Assembly (NCBI GenBank): GCA_018064605.1
Contig: JAGHUX010000036.1
Coordinates: 1-64,000, forward strand
Source: Candidatus Limimorpha caballi
Lineage (GTDB): Bacteria > Bacteroidota > Bacteroidia > Bacteroidales > F082
Length of the DNA: 64,000 nucleotides
Reading direction: 5' to 3'
Every line of letters starts with the position of its first letter. Position 1 is the first letter of the stretch. Both the position numbers and the translations under genes were made by a program. The notes under the pieces were generated by a model. The model searched no databases, had not been told where the DNA came from, and saw nothing but the letters and a program-made list of their open reading frames with translations. Positions 44,652-54,641 of the stretch are shown here, one piece after another.

Positions 44652-46031
44652 ATGAAACAAAATATAACGAGAAAGGATTTCCTCAAGGCAATGGGAGCGA
44701 CGGCGGCTGTCACGACGATAGCGTTATCAGGCTGCAAATCAGAGACTTCGGAACAGACAACGACATATTCTGAAGGCGACATTCCGAAAGACAAGATGAC
44801 TTACCGCACGAACCGCAACAACGGCGACAGCGTTTCAATCTTGGGCTACGGCTGCATGAGACTCCCACACAAAGACAACGTCATCGACCAGGAGATGGTC
44901 AACAAGCTTACCGACTTCGCTATGGAACACGGCGTGAATTACTACGACACCGCACCTGTCTATTGCAAAGGCAAGTCGGAAGAAGCCATGGGAATTGCAC
45001 TGAGCCGCTACCCGCGCGACAAATACTTCATCGCCACGAAGCTGTCGAACTTCGCGGAAAGCACATGGAGTCGCGAGGCGTCGATGCAGATTTACAAGAA
45101 CTCATTTGAAAACTTGAAAACAGACTACATCGACTACTACCTGCTTCATTCTGTGGGCAACGGAAGCCGCGGCCGCAGCGGCTGGGAGACGTTCAACCTG
45201 CGTTACATCGAAAACGGCATGCTCGACTTCCTGATGGAGGAACGCAAAGCCGGACGTATCCGTAACCTCGGGTTCTCATTCCACGGCGACCAGCAAGTCA
45301 TAGAGTATCTGCTTGACAATCAGGAGAAATATCATTGGGACTTCGTGCAGATCCAGATGAACTACGTCGATTGGAAACACGCGCATGACATCGATGCCGA
45401 CAACATCAACGCCGATTATCTCTACAAACGCCTCACCGACATCAACATCCCCGTCGTCATCATGGAGCCGTTGCTCGGCGGCCGTCTCGCCGACCTTCCC
45501 GACAACCTCGCCAAGACATTGAGGCAGCGGACTCCGGAACGCAGCGTGGCATCGTGGGCGTTCCGTTTCGCGGGCACGTATCCGAACATCCTGACGGTCC
45601 TGAGCGGAATGACATACATGGAGCATCTTCAGGACAACCTGCGCACCTACTGTCCGCTGCAACCGTGTTCCGACAAGGAAATCGACATGCTTATGAACGT
45701 CGCCGACATGTATCTGAAATACCCGATCGTCCCGTGCACCAGCTGCCAGTATTGCATGCCCTGCCCTTACGGCATCGACATCCCGGCGAATTTCAGCTTC
45801 TATAACAAATGCGTGAATGAAGGCACGATTGTTGAAGACAAGCAGTCGGCGGAATACAGAAAGTCGCGCCGCCGTTTCCTGATAGAATACAACCGTCAGC
45901 TCGAAGCCGACAGGCAGACAGAGCATTGCATCGGATGCCGTCAGTGCGTGTCGCATTGTCCGCAGCACATCGACATCCCGGCGAGGCTGAACGACATCAA
46001 CGAAATAGTTGAGGGTCTGAGACGAAATTGA
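44652..46031 (+). CDS. Aldo/keto reductase with C-terminal 4Fe-4S domain (TAT-type leader)
   Basis: TRKDFLKAMGATAAVTTIALSGCKSE; MEHGVNYYDTAPVYCKGKSEEAMGIAL; CTSCQYCMPCPYGIDIP; CIGCRQCVSHCPQHIDIP. Confidence 0.93.
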   Translation: MKQNITRKDFLKAMGATAAVTTIALSGCKSETSEQTTTYSEGDIPKDKMTYRTNRNNGDSVSILGYGCMRLPHKDNVIDQEMVNKLTDFAMEHGVNYYDTAPVYCKGKSEEAMGIALSRYPRDKYFIATKLSNFAESTWSREASMQIYKNSFENLKTDYIDYYLLHSVGNGSRGRSGWETFNLRYIENGMLDFLMEERKAGRIRNLGFSFHGDQQVIEYLLDNQEKYHWDFVQIQMNYVDWKHAHDIDADNINADYLYKRLTDINIPVVIMEPLLGGRLADLPDNLAKTLRQRTPERSVASWAFRFAGTYPNILTVLSGMTYMEHLQDNLRTYCPLQPCSDKEIDMLMNVADMYLKYPIVPCTSCQYCMPCPYGIDIPANFSFYNKCVNEGTIVEDKQSAEYRKSRRRFLIEYNRQLEADRQTEHCIGCRQCVSHCPQHIDIPARLNDINEIVEGLRRN

Positions 46032-46032
46032 G

Positions 46033-48366
46033 ATGATGAAACAGATATTCGTAATAATCTCATTTTTATTTTTGGCCCTGACGGAAGCGAAGGCGCAGCA
46101 TCCGGAGCTTTTCGGTGTGGTGAAAGACGCTGACAGCCAGGAGCATCTGGTCGGCGCGGCTGTCTATATAGACTCGTTGCAGGTCGGCACGACGACAGAT
46201 GAAAACGGTTATTATGAATTGAGGATTGGTGCGGGGAGACACAAGATCAGGTTTTCCTATCTGGGTTACCACACGATTGAAAGCACCATCGTGATTGAAA
46301 AGTCAAGGAAAAGGCACAATGTCGATTTGAAAATGGAGAGCCAGCTGCTTGAGGATGTGATTGTCACGAGCGAGAGGCGAGATGCGAACGTCCGCGAGCT
46401 TGCGATGAGCGTCCAGAAGCTGGAGATGGTGAAAATCAAGAAGATGCCGGCGTTGATGGGCGAAGTCGATGTGATAAAGGCGATACAGCTCCTGCCCGGC
46501 GTCCAGGCGTCCAGCGAAGGCTCTTCGGGCTTCAGCGTGAGAGGCGGCTCCCCCGACCAGAACCTCATCACCCTGGACGACGCGCCGGTCTATAACGCCT
46601 CGCATTTCCTCGGTTTCCTCTCGGTCTTCAACAACGATGTCGTGAAAGACGCGACATTATATAAAGGTGACATTCCGGCCAACTACGACAGCCGTCTCTC
46701 GTCGGTGCTTGACGTGAAGACGCTCGATGAGGTGCCAGACAGATTCACCATGACAGGCGGGATAGGCATCCTGACAAGCAGATTGATGCTGGACATGCCG
46801 TTCAACAAACAGCGAACTTCCGTAATGCTCGCAGGACGAATTACTTACGGTGGCATCCTTGCATCGTACCTGCTTAAAGACCTGGCGAAGACAAAACTGT
46901 ATTTCTACGACATCAACGGCAAAATCACACATGCGCTCAACAAGAACAACCGCATCTCCATCTCAATGTATGACGGCTGCGACCGCGTGAGCATCGACGA
47001 CATGATGGGCCTGGGCTATGGCAACACCACCGCGAACCTGCGATGGAACCACATTTTCAACGACCGGCTCACGTCAAACCTGTCAATCATGCATTCAAAG
47101 TACAGATACGACATCGATGTGATGTCCGACCCGTATGACTTCACGGTCACCGCCGGCCTCACCGACTATTCACTGAAATACGACTTCGTCTGGATGGCAA
47201 ACGGCAAGACAACCGTAAAATACGGGCTGTCAACGACTTATCATCAATATCTCTTGGGGGAACTTGACGACAGGACGGGCGTTGTGGCGACATACATCGA
47301 GGCCGACGACGACGAGCGTCTCAACCGGAAGGCTCTCGAATCGGCGTTGTATTTCACAAATGAGCACAAGATAACCCCTTTGTTCTCACTGCGTTACGGG
47401 CTGAGACTGTCGATGTTCAACAATATCGGGGCTGAGACACTCTATCTTTTCGACGAAGAATACAGATGGGTTGACTCCGCCGTGTATGGGGGAGGCGACA
47501 TCTTCCACACGGAGACGCATCTTGAGCCGAGACTGGCCATGATCTATCAGGTCGGCGCCACGTCATCTGTCAAGGCGTCGTACGCGAGGACGGTGCAGTA
47601 CGCGCAGCTCGGTTCAAATTCAACCGGCGGACTGCCCTTCGACATGTGGTTCCCCACCAGCCCGAACATCAAGCCGCAGAAATGCGACCAGCTCGCCGCC
47701 GGTTATTTCAGGAACTTCAGGGGCAATGACATCGAGACTTCCGTCGAATTGTTTTACAAGAGACTGACTGACGTCATCGACTTCGCTGACGATGCTTTTT
47801 TAATCGCCAACGCGTTGATTGACGGAGAGGTGCGCGTCGGCAAAGGACGCTCATACGGAGCGGAGTTCATCATAAGGAAAAACTACGGCAAGCTGACCGG
47901 ATGGGTTGCTTACACCTACAGCCGAGCCTTCAGGACCGTCAAGGGCATCAGCCATGACGAGGAGTACCAGTCGCCCTACGACCGACCGCACAACATCAGC
48001 GTCGTGGCGAACTACGCGTTCTCCGACAGGTTCGACGTGTCGGCGACTTGGGTTTACAACACCGGGCAGCCGGTGACGCTGCCTTACGGCAAATACACCG
48101 TCGATGGCGTGACCTACTCGATATACAACGGCTACCGCAACAAGAGCCGCTACCCTGACTATCACCGCCTTGACCTCTCCGCGAACCTCAAATGCAGGCC
48201 GCACAGACGCTGGCAAGGCGAATGGAGCTTCTCGATTTATAACGCATACGCGCGGCACAACACGTGGGCGATAATGTTCAAGAGCGAAGACGACGGCACA
48301 ATCACAACAAAGAAAGTTTATCTTTTCTCGGTGGTGCCGTCTGTATCGTACAACTTTAAATTCTGA
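46033..48366 (+). CDS. TonB-dependent receptor with carboxypeptidase-like N-terminal domain
   Basis: LFGVVKDADSQEHLVGAAVYIDSLQVGTTTDENGYYELRIGAGRHKIRFSYLGY; plug and barrel. Confidence 0.95.
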   Translation: MMKQIFVIISFLFLALTEAKAQHPELFGVVKDADSQEHLVGAAVYIDSLQVGTTTDENGYYELRIGAGRHKIRFSYLGYHTIESTIVIEKSRKRHNVDLKMESQLLEDVIVTSERRDANVRELAMSVQKLEMVKIKKMPALMGEVDVIKAIQLLPGVQASSEGSSGFSVRGGSPDQNLITLDDAPVYNASHFLGFLSVFNNDVVKDATLYKGDIPANYDSRLSSVLDVKTLDEVPDRFTMTGGIGILTSRLMLDMPFNKQRTSVMLAGRITYGGILASYLLKDLAKTKLYFYDINGKITHALNKNNRISISMYDGCDRVSIDDMMGLGYGNTTANLRWNHIFNDRLTSNLSIMHSKYRYDIDVMSDPYDFTVTAGLTDYSLKYDFVWMANGKTTVKYGLSTTYHQYLLGELDDRTGVVATYIEADDDERLNRKALESALYFTNEHKITPLFSLRYGLRLSMFNNIGAETLYLFDEEYRWVDSAVYGGGDIFHTETHLEPRLAMIYQVGATSSVKASYARTVQYAQLGSNSTGGLPFDMWFPTSPNIKPQKCDQLAAGYFRNFRGNDIETSVELFYKRLTDVIDFADDAFLIANALIDGEVRVGKGRSYGAEFIIRKNYGKLTGWVAYTYSRAFRTVKGISHDEEYQSPYDRPHNISVVANYAFSDRFDVSATWVYNTGQPVTLPYGKYTVDGVTYSIYNGYRNKSRYPDYHRLDLSANLKCRPHRRWQGEWSFSIYNAYARHNTWAIMFKSEDDGTITTKKVYLFSVVPSVSYNFKF

Positions 48367-48367
48367 T

Positions 48368-49267
48368 ATGATTATGAAACAGTTGAAACATATATTTAAC
48401 ATACTTTTGTTTTCTCTGCTTGTCGTGTCATGCAGGGAGAAAATTACAATTGAGCCGCAGGAAGGCCCGCAGCTTTTGGGTGTTTACGGCTCAATCACCG
48501 ATGAATACAAAAACCATAAAATCACTTTGAGCCGGACAGCGGAGTTCTACGCCACAGGCGGACCGGAGATGGTCTCCGACGCCACGGTCTTTGTGTACGA
48601 CAACATCGATACTGTTTTGTATGAGGAGACCGAAGAAAACGGTGTGTATCAAAGCGTTGAGAAGTTTTCAGGCAAAGAAAACCATACATACAATCTGTCG
48701 ATTGACCTGCCTGAACGTGAAGGCGGCGGGCATTATCATGCGCAGGCGGAAATGCTGCCGAGCATCACAGCCATCGACTCCATCGTACTCAAGCAATATC
48801 AGGTCGCAAGCGTCTCTGTTGACAATGTGTTAGGCCTGTACCCCTATTTCCAATCGTTGAAGGATGAGGACGTTTATTATCTTGTCAAGGCATACGTCAA
48901 CGACAGCCTTTTCGGCGGCGAAAAACTGACGAATTGCGGAATATACAATCTTGGCGGGATGTCGGGGTGGTACGTCAACGGCCCGCTGATGGCATATCTC
49001 GCCGGCGAGATCCCCGTCTGGAGTTTCCTCACAGAAGAGTCGGGCTCCGACTCGCTGGAAGTCCTGCATCCAGGCGATACGGTGAGGCTGGACCTGTCGG
49101 TCATCACCGACGGCTATGCCGGCTACATCTCCGACATTTCATCGAGCAACGGAAGCAATCCGATGATGGGATCTCCTTCAAATGTGCGCACAAACATATA
49201 TCCCGAAGGCTCCGCAACAGGCTACTTTTATGCGACCACGACAAAGAGAAAAACAATAATTTATTGA
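48368..49267 (+). CDS. DUF4249 family lipoprotein
   Basis: LLVVSCREKITIEPQEGPQLLGVYGSITDEYKNHKITLSRTAEFYATGGPEMVSDATV; paired with the TonB receptor. Confidence 0.88.
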   Translation: MIMKQLKHIFNILLFSLLVVSCREKITIEPQEGPQLLGVYGSITDEYKNHKITLSRTAEFYATGGPEMVSDATVFVYDNIDTVLYEETEENGVYQSVEKFSGKENHTYNLSIDLPEREGGGHYHAQAEMLPSITAIDSIVLKQYQVASVSVDNVLGLYPYFQSLKDEDVYYLVKAYVNDSLFGGEKLTNCGIYNLGGMSGWYVNGPLMAYLAGEIPVWSFLTEESGSDSLEVLHPGDTVRLDLSVITDGYAGYISDISSSNGSNPMMGSPSNVRTNIYPEGSATGYFYATTTKRKTIIY

Positions 49268-49332
49268 TTACAAACATTTTACGATAAAAATATTTTTTTG
49301 TAAAAATTTGTCGGAAGTATCGGAAAATTGTC

Positions 49333-49340
49333 TATTTTTG
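49333..49340 (+). promoter_or_regulatory. Bacteroidetes -7 element TATTTTTG upstream of tRNA-Tyr
   Basis: TAnnTTTG 15 bp upstream of the tRNA 5' end. Confidence 0.65.
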
Positions 49341-49355
49341 CACTCGCAAATCCAA

Positions 49356-49437
49356 GGGGGAGTCGCATAGCGGCAATTGCAACAGACTGTAAATCTGTCC
49401 TCGGATGAGTTCGGTGGTTCGAGTCCACCCTCCCCCA
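49356..49437 (+). tRNA. tRNA-Tyr (GTA)
   Basis: Acceptor GGGGGAG/CTCCCCC, anticodon loop ctGTAaa, long variable arm, T arm GGTTCGAGTCC. Confidence 0.97.
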
Positions 49438-49451
49438 CGAGATGCAAACTG

Positions 49452-49480
49452 AGAACGGTCAAAAGCCGTTCTTTTTTTTT
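49452..49480 (+). terminator. Intrinsic terminator after tRNA-Tyr
   Basis: AGAACGG-TCAAAAG-CCGTTCT then T run. Confidence 0.9.
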
Positions 49481-49552
49481 GTAAAAAAATTCTGTTTCAA
49501 GCATCGATTCCAAACATTTTATTTACCTTTGCATTTTAAAATCATTCATATA

Positions 49553-50806
49553 ATGGCAAAGAAATTCAACCCGGAAGACTACGCACTCCCATTGGAGAAG
49601 GCTCTCAGTGAGCAGATTTACAACGCATTACAAGGCAATGTCGTCGAACAGATAGCAAAGATAGCAAAGATTCAGAACCCGATAAACGACTACAGAAGCA
49701 TACTCGAAGGCCACAGTTTCAAGGTCGAAGAAGGCACACTTCCCGACTATTACAAGATGTTTCACGAAATCAAGGAGAAGCTGTGCTTCGAGGGCGACAT
49801 CGACTTCTACATCACCGGCGACTCAAGCGTCAACGCTTTTTCGATTTGCTCGATGAACCCGGAGGAACCGAACATCATCAACGTCAACTCGTCGCTCATC
49901 GAACTCATGACCGACAATGAGTTGCGTTTTGTCGTCGGACATGAGATGGGGCATCTGATCAACGGCAATACGAAACTCACGCGGCTCATCAACTTCGTAT
50001 ATCCCGGCGACACGGAGGTGCCCGTCACGCTTCAATATAAGATAAGGCTTTGGGGGCAGCTCAACGAGCTCATCGCCGACCGCTACGGTTTCCTCGCGAT
50101 GCCCGACATAAACGTCTGCATATCAGCATTCTTCAAGATGGCTTCAGGTCTTGACTTCGAGAAGATGAAAGTCAACATCGACAAGTTCATCGAAGAGAAC
50201 CGCAAACATCTCGACTTCTTCCGCAACGACAAAGGCCTCAACTTCGACGTGCATCCCGTCAACCCGATAAGAGTCGAGGCGTTATATGATTTCTCAAGAA
50301 GTGAGTTTTTCAAGAAGGGCGGCACTACACGCAAGAAACTGCAAGAGGAAATGGACGATCTGATCTCTATCTTGCTGAGAGTCAGGAATTCGGAGCTTGA
50401 CAGCCACATGGCCAACTTCATCGCCACGGCGGGGCTGATGATGGCTGGCGCAGACAACGACAACAGCGACGAAGAGATAGAGGTTATACTTGAGGAACTT
50501 TCGGCGACAAAGATTTTCCCGATGCACTTCCTCGAGGACATCGCGCAGATGAAACCGGAAGACCTCGGCAAGCTGTTCACCGACTCCATCAACAAAATCA
50601 TGGAGATCAACCCGAACATGCGCGAGGCGATGTTCATCTACCTCATCTCCATCGTCATGGCCGACAAAGAGCTCAGTATTGATGAGATAAACACTCTTTT
50701 GAACATGGGACAGAACGCGCTCGGCTACTCCCCGATGGAGGCCGCTAACATACTTCTGGCGGTCATTCAGCGTCATTATTCGCCGAAAATGACCGACCTG
50801 TATTGA
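49553..50806 (+). CDS. M48-type zinc metalloprotease
   Basis: FVVGHEMGHLINGNTKL (HExxH); AQLNELIADRYGFLAM-like second motif (QLNELIADRYG). Confidence 0.85.
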   Translation: MAKKFNPEDYALPLEKALSEQIYNALQGNVVEQIAKIAKIQNPINDYRSILEGHSFKVEEGTLPDYYKMFHEIKEKLCFEGDIDFYITGDSSVNAFSICSMNPEEPNIINVNSSLIELMTDNELRFVVGHEMGHLINGNTKLTRLINFVYPGDTEVPVTLQYKIRLWGQLNELIADRYGFLAMPDINVCISAFFKMASGLDFEKMKVNIDKFIEENRKHLDFFRNDKGLNFDVHPVNPIRVEALYDFSRSEFFKKGGTTRKKLQEEMDDLISILLRVRNSELDSHMANFIATAGLMMAGADNDNSDEEIEVILEELSATKIFPMHFLEDIAQMKPEDLGKLFTDSINKIMEINPNMREAMFIYLISIVMADKELSIDEINTLLNMGQNALGYSPMEAANILLAVIQRHYSPKMTDLY

Positions 50807-50905
50807 CAAAGTTCGCCCTTGATGGCCTATATCAGTTTGATTGTCAGACAAATAAACGGATGAAAAATATTTTTCATTTTTTGCTTGACAAATCTAAAAA
50901 AGATG

Positions 50906-50913
50906 TATCTTTG
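50906..50913 (+). promoter_or_regulatory. Bacteroidetes -7 element TATCTTTG upstream of tRNA-Arg
   Basis: TAnnTTTG. Confidence 0.65.
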
Positions 50914-50950
50914 CCGCGTCAATCACGAAGGGAAAGTGAGCGGCAAAATT

Positions 50951-51024
50951 GGACTAGTAGCTCAATTGGATAGAGTCCCTGACTACGGATCAGGCGGTTG
51001 TGGGTTCGACTCCCGCCTAGTTCA
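50951..51024 (+). tRNA. tRNA-Arg (ACG)
   Basis: Acceptor GGACTAG/CTAGTTC, anticodon stem CCTGA-ctACGga-TCAGG, T arm GGGTTCGACTCCC. Confidence 0.96.
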
Positions 51025-51027
51025 CTG

Positions 51028-51058
51028 AAGGCAACGAATTAAGGTCGTTGCCTTTTTC
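51028..51058 (+). terminator. Intrinsic terminator after tRNA-Arg
   Basis: AAGGCAACGA-ATTAAGG-TCGTTGCCTT then TTT. Confidence 0.9.
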
Positions 51059-51071
51059 ATTTTAAAATGTA

Positions 51072-52493
51072 ATGAAAAAAATGGGAATTTACGTCAACGA
51101 CACAATATGCGCAATCTCGACGGCCTCCGGAACGGGTGCCATCGCTGTCATCAGACTTTCCGGCGAGAGAAGTCACGAAATAGCACTTTCTGTTTTCAGG
51201 AAGAAGACAGGCGCATTAAACATCAATGATATAAAAGATTACAAAGCGTATTTCGGCGAGGTTTTCGACCCGAAATCAGAAGACAACTCAATGGTTGACG
51301 AGGTGCTTGTGACGTTTTTCAAAAATCCCCATTCCTACACCGGCGAAGACTCCGTTGAGATAAGCTGCCACGGCTCGGTTTACGTGCAGCAGAGAATCCT
51401 CGAACTCCTTGTAAACCAAGGCGCACGCCTCGCCGGGCCGGGCGAGTTCTCGAAACGCGCCTTCATCAACGGGAAGTTCGACCTCACACAAGCCGAGGCC
51501 GTCGCCGACCTGATCTCATCACAGAACGAGGCGTCGCACCGGATAGCCGTCAACCAACTCAAAGGCGGATTCTCGAAAGAACTGAGAGAACTTCGCGCAA
51601 GACTCCTCGACCTCACCTCTCTCCTTGAACTCGAACTCGACTTCTCGGAAGAAGACGTGGAGTTCGCCGGCCGCACGCAGCTGCGGGAAATACTTGACGA
51701 ATCGCTCCGTCACATCGGCAAGCTGACCGACTCGTTCAGGCTGGGCAACGCCATAAAGAACGGGATCCCCGTGGCCATCGCCGGCGAGACGAACGCCGGA
51801 AAGAGCACGTTGCTGAACGCCATCCTTGGCGAGGAACGCGCCATCGTCTCCGACATCGAAGGCACCACGCGCGACACCATCGAGGAGACGTTCAACATCA
51901 ACGGGACGCTTTACCGTTTCATCGACACGGCCGGAATACGTGAGACATCGGAGACTATCGAAAAAATCGGCATCGAACGCACCTTCCGCAAGATCTCCGA
52001 AGCCGACATCATACTCGGCGTGCTCGACCTCACCAAAGGCTACGAGAACGTCTGCAAGTCGGCGGATCTGATAATCTCAAAAATCGACTCGCGGAAGCAG
52101 ACATTATTGCTGGTCGGAAACAAACACGACTTGGCCGCCTCCTTCCCTGTCGCCAAATTGCAAGAATCATACCACAACATTCCTCTCGCTTTCATTTCAG
52201 CAAAGGATACGACCGACATCGAAACATTGAAATCATTGATTATCAATCACAGCAACATTCACAAACTGACCTCAAACGAAGCACTTGTGACCAACGCACG
52301 TCATTACGAGGCGTTAGTTCACGCGGCGCAAAGTCTGCGCCACGTACACGAAGGAATGGACATGAACCTTTCGGCTGACTTGTTGGCGGAGGACTTGAAG
52401 CAGGGGCTTTATCATCTCGGGAGCATCACCGGCGAGGTGACGAACGACGAGGTACTCGGGAATATCTTCGGAAGGTTTTGCGTGGGAAAATAA
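51072..52493 (+). CDS. mnmE: tRNA uridine-5-carboxymethylaminomethyl modification GTPase
   Basis: DTICAISTASGTGAIAVIRLSG; GETNAGKSTLLNAILGEERAIVSDIEGTTRDTIEE; C-terminal IFGRFCVGK. Confidence 0.98.
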   Translation: MKKMGIYVNDTICAISTASGTGAIAVIRLSGERSHEIALSVFRKKTGALNINDIKDYKAYFGEVFDPKSEDNSMVDEVLVTFFKNPHSYTGEDSVEISCHGSVYVQQRILELLVNQGARLAGPGEFSKRAFINGKFDLTQAEAVADLISSQNEASHRIAVNQLKGGFSKELRELRARLLDLTSLLELELDFSEEDVEFAGRTQLREILDESLRHIGKLTDSFRLGNAIKNGIPVAIAGETNAGKSTLLNAILGEERAIVSDIEGTTRDTIEETFNINGTLYRFIDTAGIRETSETIEKIGIERTFRKISEADIILGVLDLTKGYENVCKSADLIISKIDSRKQTLLLVGNKHDLAASFPVAKLQESYHNIPLAFISAKDTTDIETLKSLIINHSNIHKLTSNEALVTNARHYEALVHAAQSLRHVHEGMDMNLSADLLAEDLKQGLYHLGSITGEVTNDEVLGNIFGRFCVGK

Positions 52494-52494
52494 G

Positions 52495-52560
52495 ACCACG
52501 AATTTCACGAATCTAACGAATTATTTTCACCACGAATTTCACGAATCGCACGAATTTTTT
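52495..52560. repeat. Dispersed repeat family (CACGAATTTCACGAAT)n
   Basis: accacgaatttcacgaatctaacgaattattttcaccacgaatttcacgaatcgcacgaa. Confidence 0.9.
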
Positions 52561-52563
52561 CGC

Positions 52564-52739
52564 TGTGGGTTTGCTGATATGACGTTGTTCGACTCCCTGC
52601 GGTCGCTCACAAGGACGGCGTCGTTTGGGGGGAACAAAAATATTTGGTGTGTTGCGGCTTCGCCGCAACACACTAAATATCAGTTATTTATAAAGCCAAC
52701 GTCATTGCGACCGAGCGCAGCGAGTGGAGCAAACCCATA
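52564..52739. repeat. Nested inverted-repeat (MITE/REP-like) element
   Basis: Outer arms TGGGTTTGCT...ATGACGTTG and CAACGTCAT...AGCAAACCCA; central hairpin 52641-52679, 18-bp stem (one G-T), 3-nt loop. Confidence 0.85.
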
Positions 52740-52861
52740 TTTTTTCAGTTAAGAGAGTAGAGAGGAGAGTTAAGAGAGTTTTAAGTGTTGAGAGTGGAGT
52801 TTTGGTTTGGGTTATGGTTTTGGTTAAAAAGGTTTTGGTTTTGGTTAAAAACTATTTTTAC

Positions 52862-52869
52862 TATCTTTG
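52862..52869 (+). promoter_or_regulatory. Bacteroidetes -7 element TATCTTTG upstream of deoC
   Basis: TAnnTTTG 17 bp upstream of ATG 52887. Confidence 0.65.
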
Positions 52870-52886
52870 CGGAAAATTTTCAAACC

Positions 52887-53729
52887 ATGAATTTCAAGCA
52901 ATACAACCATACCGAAGAGGAGCTTCAACAACGCATTGAGGCGATATTGAAAAGACAGAACGAAAGCTGCGACCGCCGCGAGTCGCTGAAGACAATATTC
53001 CAGAGCATCGACTTCACGACTTTGGAGGCGTTCGACAACACACAGAAAATCAACGAGTTCTGCGCAAAGGCCTTGGCATTTCAGAACAACGGGCTGCATC
53101 TCTCCGTCCCGGCGGTTTGCATCTACAGTCCTTTCGTGAAACAGACGAAGGAGCTTCTCAAAGGCAGCGGCATCCGCGTCGCCACGGTGGCGTGCGCCTT
53201 CCCCTCGGGACAGATGCCGTTTGAACTGAAGAAGAAAGAGGTGGAATATTGCGTTGGACAAGGTGCCGACGAGGTCGATATGGTCATCTCAAGAGGCGCG
53301 TTCCTCGAAGGCGACTACGACACCGTCTTTAACGAGATACAGGGCATCCGCGACATCTGCCAGCCGCCTGTCCGCCTGAAGGTGATCCTCGAGACCGGCG
53401 AGCTGAAGACCGTAGCCAACATCCGCAAAGCCAGCGAGCTGGCGATCATGGCCGGGGCCGATTTCATCAAGACCTCGACGGGGAAGGTGCCTGTTGCGGC
53501 GACGCCGATGGCAGCCATCGTGATGTGCGACACCATCAAGGAATACCACGAGGCGACGGGGCAGATGGTCGGGTTCAAGCCCGCAGGCGGCATGTCGGCT
53601 GTCGAAGACGCACTCACCTACTATTACATAGTGAAAGATATTTTGGGCGACAGATGGCTCAACAGCAGCTTCTTCCGCGTCGGGACGAGCCGGCTGGCCG
53701 GGAAAGTGATGGAAGAGCTGTTGAAATAA
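52887..53729 (+). CDS. deoC: Deoxyribose-phosphate aldolase
   Basis: VATVACAFPSGQMPFELKKKEVEYCVGQGADEVDMVI; ADFIKTSTGKVPVAATP; GFKPAGGMSAVEDAL. Confidence 0.96.
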   Translation: MNFKQYNHTEEELQQRIEAILKRQNESCDRRESLKTIFQSIDFTTLEAFDNTQKINEFCAKALAFQNNGLHLSVPAVCIYSPFVKQTKELLKGSGIRVATVACAFPSGQMPFELKKKEVEYCVGQGADEVDMVISRGAFLEGDYDTVFNEIQGIRDICQPPVRLKVILETGELKTVANIRKASELAIMAGADFIKTSTGKVPVAATPMAAIVMCDTIKEYHEATGQMVGFKPAGGMSAVEDALTYYYIVKDILGDRWLNSSFFRVGTSRLAGKVMEELLK

Positions 53730-53731
53730 AA

Positions 53732-53986
53732 CTATTTGACCTCAACACTGTTCTCGTAAAGAAATTCAGGCGCGAACCCGATTTCATTGTTCCAATCGAC
53801 AGAGAAAGGGTCAAGCCTGAAGTTCTTGAAATACTCCATATTTTGAAGTTTGGTGCAAATCCCTTTGCGGGAAAGAGGCTCGAAATCGAACAGACGAACC
53901 TTGCCATCGTTGAATGTCAGCAACAGTTTGTATTCATTAACATATTGAACTCCAATGATTTTCAATATTGCAATTTCTTTTTCCAT
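53732..53986 (-). CDS. DUF2442 domain protein
   Basis: VQYVNEYKLLLTFNDGKVRLFDFEPLSRKGICTKLQNMEYFKNFRLDPFSVDWNNEIGFAPEFLYENS. Confidence 0.85.
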   Translation of the reverse strand: MEKEIAILKIIGVQYVNEYKLLLTFNDGKVRLFDFEPLSRKGICTKLQNMEYFKNFRLDPFSVDWNNEIGFAPEFLYENSVEVK

Positions 53987-54149
53987 ATTATTAAATTAAC
54001 GGAACTATCTTCAAATGACAATTCCGTAAAAAGAACTAATTTCTGGCATCATCTTAATTTTTTCAAGGTGCAAAAGTACTGATTTTTTTTTCAGAAAACA
54101 CTTTTTTTGATGGTTTTTGAACTATTTTTGCGAAAAAAAATCTGACAAG

Positions 54150-54590
54150 ATGATCGACTTCCTTCAGAGCTGGGGTTACCTCGGGCTGTTTCTCGGTTCG
54201 TTCCTCGCCTCCACCGTCGTCCCTTTCTCCGCCGACGCGCTGATTGTCGGGATGCTGGTGGCTGGCGGAAAGCCGTGGCTGTGCTTTATCTTGGCTACGG
54301 CGGGCAACTGGCTCGGCGGCATGACGTCGTACGGCATAGGCTGGCTCGGGAGATGGCAGTGGATTGAGAGATGGCTTCACGTCAAACGCGAGACGCTTGA
54401 AAAGCAGAAAATTAAAGTCGATAAGTACGGCCCGTACCTCGAACTTCTCGCGTGGCTCCCCATCGTGGGCGACGCCTTCGCGATAGCTCTCGGTTTTTAC
54501 AGGACGAAGCCCTTCCAATGCGCCGTCTATATGCTCATCGGAAGAGCCGCGAGGTTCCTGGTGTGGATGTGCGTCGTCGAGGCAATCTGA
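54150..54590 (+). CDS. YqaA/DedA-like SNARE-associated membrane protein
   Basis: GYLGLFLGSFLASTVVPFSADALIVGMLVAGGKPW; LAWLPIVGDAFAIALGFYRT. Confidence 0.9.
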   Translation: MIDFLQSWGYLGLFLGSFLASTVVPFSADALIVGMLVAGGKPWLCFILATAGNWLGGMTSYGIGWLGRWQWIERWLHVKRETLEKQKIKVDKYGPYLELLAWLPIVGDAFAIALGFYRTKPFQCAVYMLIGRAARFLVWMCVVEAI

Positions 54591-54641
54591 CAGATGTCAT
54601 TTTTTTTGCCGGATGCATCTTCTATTCGACAAAATAATCTT

